DNA of 64,000 nucleotides from Euphorbia lathyris (GCF_963576675.1 NC_088918.1:40333501-40397500); one strand, 5' to 3'; shown: positions 34,365 to 45,782, numbered from the stretch's first letter. Numbers and translations: made by a program. The notes: generated from the sequence alone by a model not told the origin.

Positions 34365-37012
34365 CTAAATATGATTTTTAGATTTTTTTAAATAATGAAG
34401 AATTGTATTAATCAGATAAAAACACAACCGAACAAAGAAACGAGGGGTGGGGGGGGGGTTAATGAACCATTCCCCTCTGTTGCTTGGATTAATTACAGCT
34501 CGTGCAAGAGCGTGTGCTGATGAATTGTAAATTCTACGAATAAAATGGACGGAGCAATTTGGGAGATCCTTTAACAAGGAAAGGCAATCCCGTAAAACTA
34601 AATAGAAGGGGGACACTATCCCGGGTTATGAAGCAACGCAAGAACGATAACTTGTGCATCTATTTCAATTATCACTTGCTGCCATTCTCGTGTTATGAAC
34701 CAAACCAGCACCTCACGTAGAGAAAGAGCTTCAGCTAGTGAGGCCTTTTTTATCCCTGCCATTAGACCATTCCTGGCAGCCAGAAACCGCCCTCTCTTGT
34801 CCCGTACCATATAGCCAAAGTCGACGTCTCCCTGTTCTGGAAATATAGCAGCATCAATATTGATTTTGATAGAGTTTAACAACAATGGAGCAGGTAGTCG
34901 AGACGAACCAGCAGAGGGGGCGGACGTGTCCAGTAGTTGTTGCTATGATGTCTGCCACAATTTCAGAAATTGACAGGCCATTAGAAAGACTTGGGATTCC
35001 GAAGCCATGCGGTTATTCCATATGAGATCGTTTCTGTTCTGCCATAGCGACCAACCCACACAGCTGATTATTCTACGATAGGACCCGGCTCAGCAAGTAC
35101 ACACTTCCAAAAATAGGCAAAATTATCAAATTGGGAAGCCCTGTCTCCCAGCAAAAACCTACGCCAAACCCTTCGAGCTACCTCATAACTCACCAACGCG
35201 TGAAAACTATCCTCCTCTGCAGACCCGTATAACTGGCATAATGTCGTAACTGCAACCCGACGAGACTGTAATGTAAGCCTTGATGGGAGGCAGTTGGCCA
35301 ACACGCGTAATAAAAAAATCACGCACCTTAGGTGGGATGGAGATGTGCCATGTTTTGCCCTGTATCATATCCAGATTCATTAAGTTCAGCCGTCCAAATT
35401 CACGCATTAACCACCTGTAACCACTTTTGACCGTATACTTCCCTTTTCGCTCCTCAAACCAGTACCATGTATCAGCTTATAGATGTCGGCTTAATGGAAC
35501 TTGCGTGATGAGGCGTTGGTCCTGCATAGATAGTATTCTGCTGATTAAATTCCAGTGCCACACACGCCCACCCTCCTCCATCAAATCCGAAACTTGTTCC
35601 ACCTCCAACCCGGTGACCCGCTGACTTTCAATAAGCGGATCCATGCTATCAGGCAGTCATGGATCATTCCAAATTCGAGTAGAAGTGCATGTCCCTATTA
35701 TCCTACGAGAGACAGAAACAATAAGATGTTGCACGATAAGTATGCTTTACCAAATGTAGCTCAGATTAGACGGAATAGAAACCTCCAAAAACGAGCAATC
35801 TGGGTAATAGAATGCTTTTAATACACGAGCCAAAAGAGATTGGGGATTAGATAGAAGATTCCATCCCTGTTTTCCTAGGAGGGCAATGTTAAACTATCTT
35901 ATTTTCCTGAATCCCATTCCTCCAAACTTCTTCGGGTAGCAGAGCATGTCCCACGACTTCCAGTGAATACTTTGCTTACCATGATCATTCGAGCCCCACC
36001 AAAAGGAGTTCACCGCCTTCTCAATGCTAGAGCACAGTAATTCTGGTAGGAGAAAAAGACTCATTGCATAAGAGGGAATGGCCTGCAAAATAGATTTAAT
36101 CATTACTCCCTTCTCGCCCGAGAGAGAAATCTTGACTTCCAACTGTGAATACATCTCCTTACCGCATCCTCAACATACTCGAATACTTCTGTTTTACTTT
36201 TTCCCAGGATAGATGGCAAATCGAGATATTTGTCTGGGAGGGCTACAACTGTAACCCCAAGAGCAATGCTGGTAGCGGCGCATACCTCAGTAGGGCAATG
36301 CCGACTGAATGATATAGAGGATTTTGAGAAATTAATTTGTTGTCCTGAAGCTGCTTCATAATCAGCCAAACATTGCTTTACAACCATGGATTCATCAACG
36401 GTGGCCTTGAAGAAAAAATAAGAATCATCCGTGAAAAATAAATGTGAGATAGGGGGAGCTAATGGAGCTATCCGACAACCATGTATAATTCCATGTTCTT
36501 CAAGTTTAGCTCGAGAAAGTGAGAGCTCTTCCGCACAAATTATAAATAAATATGGAGAAATTGGATCCCCCTGTCTGAGACCTCTCTGCGGGATAATAGG
36601 GACTACAGCGTGACCACCATTAATCATTGTACATTGACCCTTGCACACACACTGCATTATCAGATTCACCGAGGCATAAGCAAAACCCAATTTTAGCATC
36701 ATGCATCTCATAAATTCCCACTCAATTCTGTTATAGGCCTTTGACATATCAAGCTTTAGGGTCGTCATGCCAGATTTACGGTTGGATTTCTTGTGCAGAT
36801 AATGATTAACCTCATATGCTAAGATAACACTATCAGAAATAAGTCTACCAAGAATGAAAGCACTCTGAGATGGTGAAATTATAAGGTCCAGTACATCCTT
36901 GAGTCTATTGACCAGAATTTTACTAATTACCTTGTAAATCACATTGCAGAGAGCAATGGGTCGTATGTTTGAGACACTCTCCGGTTTAGATTTCTTCGGG
37001 ATCAATACTAAT
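34365..37012 (-). pseudogene. L1-type LINE ORF2: reverse transcriptase, zinc finger region, RNase H
   Basis: On the minus strand the RT frame 37005-36103 reads 'IPKKSKPESVSNIRPIALCN', 'PSQSAFILGRLISDS', 'LKLDMSKAYNRIEW' and 'PQRGLRQGDPISPYLFI'. The catalytic box is 'FFTDDS', where plant LINEs usually have FADD. A shift leads into 36154-35894 ('ILQAIPSYAMSLFLLP', 'FWWGS', 'FGGMGFRKI'), then the zf-RVT region (35407-35068, 'LANCLPSRLTLQSR'). An RNase H domain ends it (34885-34365, 'INIDAAIF', 'RDKRGRF', with 'SSAHALAR' near its end). Several frameshifts make it non-functional. The endonuclease domain is missing upstream of 37012. Confidence 0.9.
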
Positions 37013-37520
37013 AAAACTTCTGGCTATAAAATTTTGGAAAATAAGTAATAAAATTTTATCCTTGTTTCTATATCCAGAAACATAAAAGAAAAAAAAAGTC
37101 GCATAAACTGAAATTAAAGAGACATTAACAAATTAACTGACAGTTATTTACATATTTTCATCTCATTTGATGTTAATATTTGATAGAAGGACTAAACCAT
37201 TAAAAGTGAAAAATATTTAAAGATCTTACAATTAAATAGTGGATTGATTAATAAGTTATGAAAAACTATAGAGACTAAATAATTGTTTACCCATATAAAT
37301 AAATTTATTTTTATATTTTTTTAATATTTAATTGAGATTTGGTCGGTTTCGGTTAACCGTAGTTTTTGGAATAAAGAAACCATAACCGTAACCATTAACC
37401 ATTATTTTTAAAATTAAAAACCGTACACTAGTCCATCGGTTTCGGTTAACCTTATTTTCAGTTTGGTTTCGGTTTGGTTTTTCGATTTTTTAGTTATTCA
37501 GATTTTTGTGTGCACCCCTA
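37013..37520. other. Insert or deletion junction inside the LINE, hAT-like end at right
   Basis: This AT-rich block separates the LINE RT from its ORF1 remnant and replaces the expected endonuclease region. Its right end reads 'tgtgtgcacccctaccgg'; on the minus strand that is 'ggggtgcacaca', a common terminus of plant hAT MITEs, followed inward by repeated 'ttcggttaacc' motifs. A matching left end was not found. Confidence 0.35.
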
Positions 37521-38262
37521 CCGGCAGTTCCAACTAATAGTACTCATGAGAGATGGCAGACCGACTGCGGGGCCACCTTACATTTTGTTGAAGTTTCCTT
37601 CATTGTGCTGCTTAGAGTACTCATATCCCACTCCATTCCGCTTTTGGACTTCGAACCTTGACTTTTCTCCTTGGTCTCCCCCTTCTCTTGACGTCTGCGT
37701 TTCACATTATTGATCAGTAATTCCTCTTCTATCGAGCTAGCATCCAGCGTAGTTATCTTCACTGAAACAGAACAAGGAGCAGCTGAATCACTAGACGGGA
37801 GAGAAGCCTAATTCAGATCACCTGGCATGGCCTGGTGTGCGGACGGATGGTCAGTATCAGTAGGAGCACCCAAGACTGAATTCTGTCGAGTGGCTGGCGG
37901 GACAGACAATAACCATTTTGATGTAGCAGGAGCAGATAGACGGTGTGGGAGAGCACAAAGCATTATGCTATAAGGGCGCTCAACTTGTTCCGGAGACGGA
38001 TGATCTAGCAAGGCCGTACAATATTTATCTGTGTGACCAATCAAGCCATAGAAGAAATAGAAAGTAGACAGTCATTCGTACCGAAACTGTATCCACGAGG
38101 ACTCCCCTGCGGCTTTACCGATTTTCATTTTACACTTCAAAGGGCGAAGAACACTGATGTTAATCCAGATCCACATATAATCATGAATATCTCTTGTAAA
38201 ATTATTAGAATTAAAAGCCTCTCTAAATTTGTGTCCATTGGGAAGGTGAATTAATACTTTAT
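37521..38262 (-). pseudogene. LINE ORF1 (gag-like) fragment with zinc knuckle
   Basis: The minus strand shows 'GLIGHTDKYC', the end of the CCHC knuckle found in ORF1 proteins of plant L1 LINEs. A Pro/Ser-rich region follows, and then a Lys/Glu-rich tail in the frame 37762-37544. A basic 'RFRYE'-like stretch precedes the knuckle at about 38080. The frame is interrupted near 38040 and 37810. Orientation and order match the LINE ORF2 at 34365-37012, so both are parts of one insertion. Confidence 0.7.
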
Positions 38263-38836
38263 TTATAGAACCGTGGCAGCTTTAATTGTTTCCGAACCTC
38301 GGTACGATTTTTAATCGTTTTTATTGTTATTTTTTTTACCCTCTCCCCATTCATATCAGGATGTGCATCTAAAAGATTGATGCTTAACACCTAAATCATA
38401 ATAAAGTGGAAACGACTATATGTAAAATGAATATATTAGTTGTTGGAAGGTTCCAAGCAGCACGCAATTATTTTTCTGTATAAAATTTGGATATGTTGAT
38501 GCATTGGATTTAACAAGAGATTTTTTTGATCCTGAAGGCAGTTACTGAGTTAGGAGTTTTATCCTAGAAACAGTAGACTGTTTGGGACTCGAAGACAAGT
38601 GCTCAGTTAAGAGTTTTATCCTACACACTATAGATGTTTTTAGTGATATAAATAGGTCCACCGTACGAGCTTATAATCCCTTGTAACACTTGAAATCCAA
38701 ACACCTATTCAGGGGATTACATCTCAATCGACAGGCAATTGATAGAGATGTAAAGACCAACAAAGGTTGAGTTAGATAATAGCGCCATGGATCTAATGAT
38801 GAACTAATTGGGTCGTTTGCAATATGAGAATCATGT
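38263..38836. other. Spacer left of the solo LTR
   Basis: No ORF. Near 38530-38650 a phrase 'gttaggagttttatcctaga'/'gttaagagttttatcctaca' occurs twice (about 38548 and 38605) with an intervening 'agactgtttgggactcg', a small local duplication. Confidence 0.4.
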
Positions 38837-40278
38837 TGTTGGTCCCGTGTAACTTAATATGATTAGTTCCAAGGGGGGGGGGGGGGTTAGGAACTAATAT
38901 AACTTTTTCGCTTAATAATGCTGACTTAATTGAATGTTTGATAATTTAACTCAACTTTAGGTTAGCAAGGCTGAGTGAAGTGTGAGACAACTTTAATCAG
39001 ATGCTGACTAGAGCTGTTTCAATTGTGAGTTGGGAAATAACACTTTAGATCAGCTTCCAACTCAGCACTCTGATTACTCAGCGTCGGCTTGTACAAATTA
39101 TATACTGAGTAATTTAAGCAAGCAACACATACATATATATATCAAGAGAAAGGGTTAGAGATTACTCAGCAGTCTTATCCTGGTTCGGCCTCACCGCCTA
39201 CGTCCAGTCCCCAGAATCCCTCCGAGCTTTTTCAATCCACTACTGAGCTCTTTAAAGGTAGAGCACAAACCGTTTACAATAGCAACTGAGTATGCAAGAG
39301 TACCGTCCTCTATTCGTCTACTCGATCCTATCAACCACTGAGCGCTATAACCAAACACTCAGATTTTCTCTACCACTGAGTACTAAAACCGAGTACTCAG
39401 CTTCACTCTTCTAACCTTTACAATTGATACAAGATTGTTCTCTCAAAACGAAGAACACTTTAGATGAATACAAATTCACTCTAGACTTTTACACAATGAT
39501 TGGAAATTTGGTGTAAGAACTTGCTTTCTTTTCAGACAGCTTCTATTTTGGATTTTCACTCTTGTGAAGATTTGCTTTTCTGTCTGTATTTGCTTGTATG
39601 TGTCGTAAGGATCCAAGTGATGAACTTGACCTTTTATAGTGAATTCTGAAGCTTCAAATCATTTGAATTCCGACATATCCGTTGGGAGTAACGGTCTTCT
39701 TTCGTCATTGAATGGTCAGCATTCAGAATCGCAGGCCAATCCTGTCTTCTGATTTTCGCAGGAGCCAGGCTTTGCTAGATTCGTCTTCTTACGGCAGGTT
39801 CGTCTTCTAGCTCTAGGTTTATCTTCTTGCCAAACGCCAGACGGTCCATGCATCTCGAAAAGATCCTTGATCGCATTTTCGAGACTTCTGATTTGTTGCA
39901 GAGATCTGTCGGGCCTTGTCTTTTAGTAAACGAATCATTGGCGCTGACTTGTTCATTTACTCAGCTTGACTTAGCGGCATCTTGATCATTGCTCAGCTTG
40001 ACTCCGTAGCTTTGCCTTCAAGCTTTTATGAAGAAGACATTTCTTTAGCAACGCTGAGTTGTATTCCACTCAGCTTCTGCTGTGTGATTAGCTTATGCTG
40101 ACTTCGTTCTGTCTTTCTTTCATGAACTTTTAGTTCCTGTTCTCGTTAGTAAACTTACTCAACATTGAACAAACTCATTAGTACAATTAAATCAAAGCAC
40201 TTAAATTTAATTATTTAATCATGGGATTAACTTAAATAATTTTGTCAAATCAAAATAATGTAGAAAGGTGTTTTAACA
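38837..40278. mobile_element. Solo LTR, 1,442 bp, with CATGT target duplication
   Basis: The unit runs TGTTGGTCCC...GTTTTAACA, with TG...CA ends and TGTT/AACA inverted tips. It is flanked on both sides by the 5-bp repeat CATGT (38832-38836 and 40279-40283). No internal retroelement genes are present, so it is a solo LTR left by LTR-LTR recombination. It contains a G run (about 38874-38886 on this strand) and many 'ctcagc/gctgag' motifs. The wording on the minus strand ('gacaaaattatttaagtt') suggests a copia-type LTR in minus orientation, but the family is uncertain. Confidence 0.85.
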
Positions 40279-40283
40279 CATGT

Positions 40284-40916
40284 TAGATCAACAGGGATTA
40301 AGAACTTGCCTAGTTGGTACTAGTGCGAGTTGGAGACTGTTGGTGTAATCGAATCAACCTTATAGAGTATTCGAGATTAGTGATTTATTAATGTTTGACG
40401 GGTTGAGGACCTAGACAAGGAAAACCGTGAGGCAATAAGATATTATTGTAAAACATCCATAATCTGTTATCTCCTTGGAAACAACTGTCAACTAAAGACA
40501 AGTATGTGGTTTGGCTGTTGATGGTGTTTGTCACATCCGTATCTAAAATATTTTGTTTTTCGGAATAGATTTTAAATATATATTATTAGATTTAATTTAA
40601 TTTTTTTAAGTGTATATTAAAAACTTTGGATAAGTTTTATGAGGGGTTATAAATAAGGAGGGCTAAAATCAATATTTTTCAATTATTTACCTTATATCTA
40701 CATAAAACATATACATTATATCTATATTTGATCTTGACTAAATAATAATAATAATATTATTATATATTTTGTAAAGATATTGTTAATAAGTAAATAATTC
40801 TTTATTATCATAATTATTATTATATATTTTGCAAAGATATTGTTAATAATTATATTCTTTATTTAAAAAAAGTATTATTTATACATGAAGTAGGACTCCA
40901 CGTGTCCTACACCATG
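40284..40916. other. AT-rich spacer
   Basis: No gene. Two near-identical 'attattatatattttg(t/c)aaagatattgttaataa' phrases at about 40755 and 40820 form a local direct repeat. Confidence 0.45.
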
Positions 40917-41562
40917 ATACACTACGCCAAACCCCCTTCAAACGACGGTTAAAAACCGTCGTCCCGCGAGATATAAATCTGTCACAGGGCTCGCTGCCGT
41001 CAATTACACCTTCAGACGACGGTTAGGTTCTGTCATTTAAAGATACTATACATGACATCAGCCTAGTTTCGTACTGTCATATGAACATTGTTATGATGCA
41101 TCTTTTTATTTATTAACGTCACTTTTAATGTCATCACATGACATACTAATAATTAAAAATGTGAAGTCGCTATATGGGAAATTGGCATATTGGTATTCGC
41201 GGTGACAGTTTTTATAATAATTTCTGTCGTAGTAACTTGTATCAGATGACATAGATCTTAATCAATCATATCAAGAGATTTGTTTTAGATGACATATTAT
41301 TTTAATTTAATGTCTTTTTATTGTCGTTTAGATGATATTTTTTTAAACGTAAATGTCACTCCTTGCCTTCTTCTTCGAATGATTCTGGAAATGAACAATA
41401 ATTATCAAATGAACAAGAATTTCTGTATATCAATGATTTTAATTTTACTGGAGATTAATGCTCATAATCTGGTTACATTTGAACTACACAAAATAACTGA
41501 ATGAATGTAGGGTAAAAAAAAATATAAGCAATTAATGTACATCTCCAAATCTGTATATATAG

Positions 41563-41657
41563 TTAGAGGCGTGGTGGTGTTGATTGGAAAGCCAAATCCA
41601 ACTTGAACTGAAACATATCTAAGTCATCATCTCCTAGAATCCCCAAAGTGTTGGTAT
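41563..41657 (-). pseudogene. Exon-like terminal coding segment inside CACTA
   Basis: On the minus strand an acceptor 'ggttttgcag' is followed by 31 codons ending in TAA (41563-41565). The residues include 'LGILGDDDLDMFQFKLDL'. The acidic and amphipathic wording and the good acceptor suggest a genuine last exon, perhaps of the ancestral transposon gene. The remaining exons cannot be linked. The family is not recognised. Confidence 0.35.
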
Positions 41658-41848
41658 CTGCAAAACCAATTGATGATGCTCATTAATTACACACCGTATA
41701 CAGATAGACCTAATTAATCTCAATTTACCAATTCTCCATTCTGAGACCCTTCACTTACCCACCCATATTATAAATAGGAAGCGTTTACCAATTCTCAATA
41801 GTCACCTAGGGCAACGTAACACTATACTTACAGATTGTTATTTCGAGC

Positions 41849-42503
41849 ATGAATAGAAGGAACCTCTATCGTAATGTTGAGTTTCAGATTGACCAACTCC
41901 GATATGAGGCACCTAGGTGGCTTATCAATATACATGGTCCTGACCGGCAGTAATGGACTACCGTGGTGAATGGCCCTCCAAATACCCCTTATGAAGGAGG
42001 TGTATTCATAGTCCAAATGGACTTCCCTGTCGATTTCCCCTCCACACCTCCAGTTGTAAGAACATGCATAAACTTGTTAACACACATAAATCAGTTCATA
42101 TCTTTGTAAATACACTCATGATATTACTATTGTTCGCAGGTAATATTCAGGACCAACATTTACCATCCTAATATCGGTCCCTTGGGGCATGTTTCTATGC
42201 CCCAGCTACTTGATCGCCCTGCCCATAGTATTGCCACGGTAAGATGTAAATCTATGTATTTTTTACCCGTAAATTTATCTATTCATGTTTGGGGTCTAGT
42301 TTATCTACTCATGTTTGGGGTCTAATTTAATTTATCTGTGCATTTTATAGCTGCTGTGGAATATTTATGGACTACTGGTAGAGCCCTTCATTGAGGGGCC
42401 ATTTCCTGGCCGAGAGCGAATTGCTGAACGATACATCAGCAACAGGGCAGGTTATGTAGCAACTGCCAGGAGATGGACTGAAGAGCATGCAATGGATATA
42501 TGA
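41849..42503 (+). pseudogene. Captured ubiquitin-conjugating enzyme (E2) gene copy, inactive
   Basis: Three exons with correct GT-AG joints (41849-42055, 42140-42238, 42351-42503) keep one frame of 153 codons including the stop, the length of a plain UBC domain. Seen in order: 'NGPPNTPYEGGVF' (beta-sheet core), 'FPSTPPVVIFRTNIYHPNI' with the HPN triad at codons 78-80, 'LLWNIYGLLVEP', and 'ARRWTEEHAM' at the C-terminal helix. The active-site cysteine should be eight residues after the HPN Asn; here it is Ser88 (TCT, 42194-42196, in 'GHVSMPQL'). Codon 35 is TAA (41951-41953). So it cannot form a thioester even if the stop is bypassed. It lies wholly inside the CACTA element and retains introns, so it was captured at DNA level. 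Confidence 0.85.
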
Positions 42504-42507
42504 TGTG

Positions 42508-43084
42508 CAAATAGCAAGCAAGGGGAGCATTATGATGTGACGTGCGAATAGCGTACAAGGGCGGGCGTGATGTGTGAATAGCAAGGAAATTTGGATGCTG
42601 GGCAACCATTGAGTTAGATGGTGTCGACTACTGGATAGGCATAAAGCCAATCTTGAAGAACAGAATGATTACTGATTACAAATGTACTTGGTAATCAATC
42701 TGATCTTTAATGTTGGCTCCATGCCCCTCCAGTATTCGACGCCATTTAACTCTGATGGTTCCCCATCATCCCGATATCCTTGTTTACCATTTGCACATTC
42801 TTGAAGCAAGGAGATTTTGATGCTAAAGAAACACTGGAGCTAGATGGTGTGGACTACTGGATGGGCATAGAGCCAATCTTGAAGAACAGAATGATTACTG
42901 ATTACAAATGTACTTGGTAATCAATCTGATCTTCAATGTTGGCTCCATGCCCCTCCAGTACTCCACTCCATCCATCCAGCTCCAATGTTTCTTTAGCATC
43001 AAAATCTCCTTTCTAATCGCGCATCACGCCTCCCCGTTGTACGCTATTCGCACGTCACATCATAATGCCCCCCTTGCACGCTAT
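42508..43084. repeat. Nested inverted and direct repeats downstream of the captured E2
   Basis: The arm at about 42508-42625 ('gatgtgacgtgcgaatagcgtacaa' region) pairs with about 42967-43084 in reverse complement. Between them a unit of about 120 bp occurs as direct repeats at 42615-42732 and 42841-42961. Each unit is itself an imperfect palindrome: 'gactactggatgggcat' at one side pairs with 'atgcccctccagtactc' at the other. Both copies keep the same open phrase, 'ELDGVDYW...' ending 'DYKCTW' and stop. The structure could fold into a large branched hairpin when transcribed. Confidence 0.75.
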
Positions 43085-43993
43085 CCTTTTTTGATAGGCA
43101 ATACAAAGTAGACAACTTATTCAAGTAGACATATATATGTATATTCAAGTGGATGATAACATGCTATAACAAAGTAGTCAACTTATTCGTTTATGTCTAT
43201 TAAATTGAATCAATTCTACTTCCTAACACATAACATGCTAAATTGATATGAAACATATGTCTATTCTTGAATCAGTTACTTTATAAACAGAACATAAAAC
43301 AAGCCAACATATGTCTCATCAGCATAACTCATGTTAAAATAGAAAAGAATCAGGCAAGTTCATCATTTTCAGCTTTAAGAGTATGCATGATCAGCTACCT
43401 TCCTAAACATAATATCAAGTTCATAACTTATGCTGATAGCATCGAAAACCCATCAACATCCTGAATGGTTTCAATCAGATAACAAGCCAAGTGGAAGGTA
43501 TATTGTAAACTTATCTCATCATCATCCTGAATGGTTTCATAACATTTTCAGCTTTAAGAGTATGCCTAACATGTTATAACAAATAGACAACTTATTCGTG
43601 CATATCTAAAACTTGTTCTCATAGCATCATAAAGCCACCACTACGTACCTGCCACTTGGATTGTACAGTTCATGATGAAGTTAGCATGGTGATGAAGTGT
43701 ATGATACTGTCACCACAAGCTTAGACATAAACTTGTGTTGTTAGAATCATACAACTTCATCACCATGTTAAACACTTTTCCATAAGCATAACAAGCCAAG
43801 TGACATGATACATAGTAATGGAGATTTAGGAGTATGCCTAACATGCTATAACAAATAGACAACTTATTAAAGTGAACATGCTATAACAAACATACAACTT
43901 ATTCCTTACTTATCATCATAGGTCATGTTCAAATAAAAAAGAGAATGGTGATATCAATTAGCCTAAATTTACCTTTTAATACATGCTTCATAC
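43085..43993. other. Interior of CACTA element, no gene
   Basis: AT-rich, with scattered repeats of 'aacatgctataacaaa', 'agacaacttattc' and 'ttttcagctttaagagtatgc', each seen several times, as if built from short decayed repeats. No coding sequence is supported. Confidence 0.5.
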
Positions 43994-44734
43994 ATGCTCA
44001 ATGACCCTTTTACAATGTTCCTCTAATACTTGATGCATGATTAATAAGCTACATGCCCAAATGAACAATCGTACACATACTCATACAGAACCTCAAACAT
44101 AAACATCAACAGAACATCATACATAAACATGTTTCATACACATACACATACTCAATCACTTCTAGCAGTATAACTCATAGGTGTAAGAGTAGTGCCAATC
44201 ACAATGAACATTCAAAGCTTTAGAGTATGCCTAATCAGCCACATGCTCAATGACCCTTTTACAATGTTCCTCTAATACTTGATGCATGATTAATAAGCTA
44301 CATGCCCAAATGAACAATCGTACACATACTCATACAAAACCTCAAACATAAACATCAACAGAACATCATACATAAACATGTTTCATACACATACACATAC
44401 TCAATCACTTCTAGCAGTATAACTCATAGGTGTAAGAGTAGTGCCAATCTCAAAGAACATTCAAAGCTTTAGAGTATGCCTAATCAGCCACATGCTCAAT
44501 GACCCTTTTACAATGTTCCTCTAATACTTGATGCATGATTAATAAGCTACATGCCCAAATGAATAATCGTACACATACTCATACAGAACCTCAAACATAA
44601 ACATCAACAGAACATCATACATAAACATGTTTCATACACATACTCAATCACTTCTAGCAGTATAACTCATAGGTGTAAGAGTAGTGCCAATCTCAAAGAA
44701 CATTCAAAGGTTTAGAGTATGCCTAATCAGGCAC
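43994..44734. repeat. Three tandem copies of a 249-bp unit inside CACTA
   Basis: Copies start at 43994, 44243 and 44492, each opening 'atgctcaatgacccttttac' and closing 'gcctaatcag(c/g)cac'. Periods are 249, 249 and 243; the last copy lacks one 'acacat' hexamer of the 'catacacatacacatact' run. Identity between copies is very high, so amplification is recent. No ORF spans the array. Confidence 0.9.
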
Positions 44735-45301
44735 ATGCTTAATGATCATTCATACATGAACTCTATGAGTCCTAGGTTCCAAAACAGTACATCAAACAAT
44801 ATATATACTAAATCAGGCTAGTTTCCTAAATCAATGAGTTCTAGGTTCCAAAACAGTACATCAAACATACACAAGCACTTCTAAAGGCATGACCAATCAG
44901 TTCAAACCAACTTAACATTAATATATATTCAGTAAGTTAAAGAAATCTCCCCATATGCTAAAGGCATGAACCGATTGACAATCTCTTCAGTCAGCCTTCG
45001 CATGTAGCATTCTTACTATCCCTGCAAATATTATGTTCAAATAAAAAGAAATCAGAACATCTTCAGCAACCGACAATGTATTACCCTAGGTTAAAAAAGA
45101 TAATGACCCAAGAAATTTATCGGTGAATCTAACAATGAATACAATAAATCAGTATCTAAGCGAGAGATCTAACCCTTTAAATCATAGCTTTGAAAATCAA
45201 TAGATCCTTATTCCAGCTGCTGAAATCGACATACACAAAAGTAAATTGGATGAGGAAAAGAGAGAGTAAGGAACAATGCCAATCAATAGATACTTACCAG
45301 T

Positions 45302-45440
45302 ACCGTGTTTATAGCTCACCCAGTGATTGCATGTCCAAATCAGCCATGGCGATAGAGAGGGATGAGAGGGATGAAGCTCTTGCGTAACCTAAAATGGGGT
45401 TTGGGATTAGAGAGAGGGTTTATATATCAGCTGAAAATTT
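45302..45440 (-). promoter_or_regulatory. Promoter-like and first-exon-like segment at the right end of CACTA
   Basis: On the minus strand 'gatatataaaccctctc' (TATA box about 45421-45428) is followed by a CT-rich leader and an ATG at 45345-45347. The ATG opens a 12-codon frame (MADLDMQSLGEL, stop at 45309-45311). Donors follow at 'ctgg|gtgagc' (within the frame) and 'tactg|gtaagt' (about 45302). In CACTA elements the transposase transcript starts near one end and runs inward, so this may be the surviving promoter of the lost transposase gene. Confidence 0.4.
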
Positions 45441-45782
45441 CAGTCAAACAAGAGCGCCTAAAATTTGGGGATTGACCGCGTAAGTGAAATTTCATTTGCC
45501 GCTTTTTTGTTTTCGGCAAACAACATTCATTTATTATAAGTGTCATCTGTTGAGTAAGTGAAATTTAACGAAAACGCGCGTTTTCTTTGGATGACAGGAT
45601 TATGTAATCGTAATGTCATCTAAGAATCGAGCGCATTTTTATTTCGCTTTCAGATGACATACAGTTAAAATACTGTCACGAAAAATATTCAGACGACACG
45701 AAAACAAATGTCTGTCATGTATCTTGTGTCATGTGAAAGGGAAAATGGCATAGTGATACACATAATTGTTCGTCTTTCAGAC

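Larger units (their letters stand above)
40920..45755. mobile_element. Non-autonomous CACTA (En/Spm-type) transposon, 4,836 bp
   Basis: The left end reads CACTACGCCAAAC and the right end, reverse complemented, CACTATGCCATTT. Both are flanked by the 3-bp repeat ATA (40917-40919 and 45756-45758), the diagnostic duplication length for this superfamily. The subterminal regions contain repeated motifs on both strands, such as 'atgacat', 'gtcat' and 'gacgac'. They also include a perfect short palindrome at 40942-40962 (ACGACGGTT, spacer AAA, AACCGTCGT). No TNPD/TNP2-type transposase was recognised. The interior holds a captured E2 gene copy, exon-like remnants at both ends on the minus strand, nested inverted repeats and three long tandem repeats. 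Confidence 0.9.

Noticed and set aside
42372..42650. 92-codon minus ORF
   Set aside because: Antisense of E2 exon 3 and the following repeat; no domain.
43994..44734. CRISPR-like or satellite array
   Set aside because: Only three units of 249 bp with no spacer pattern, inside a transposon. Better called tandem duplication.
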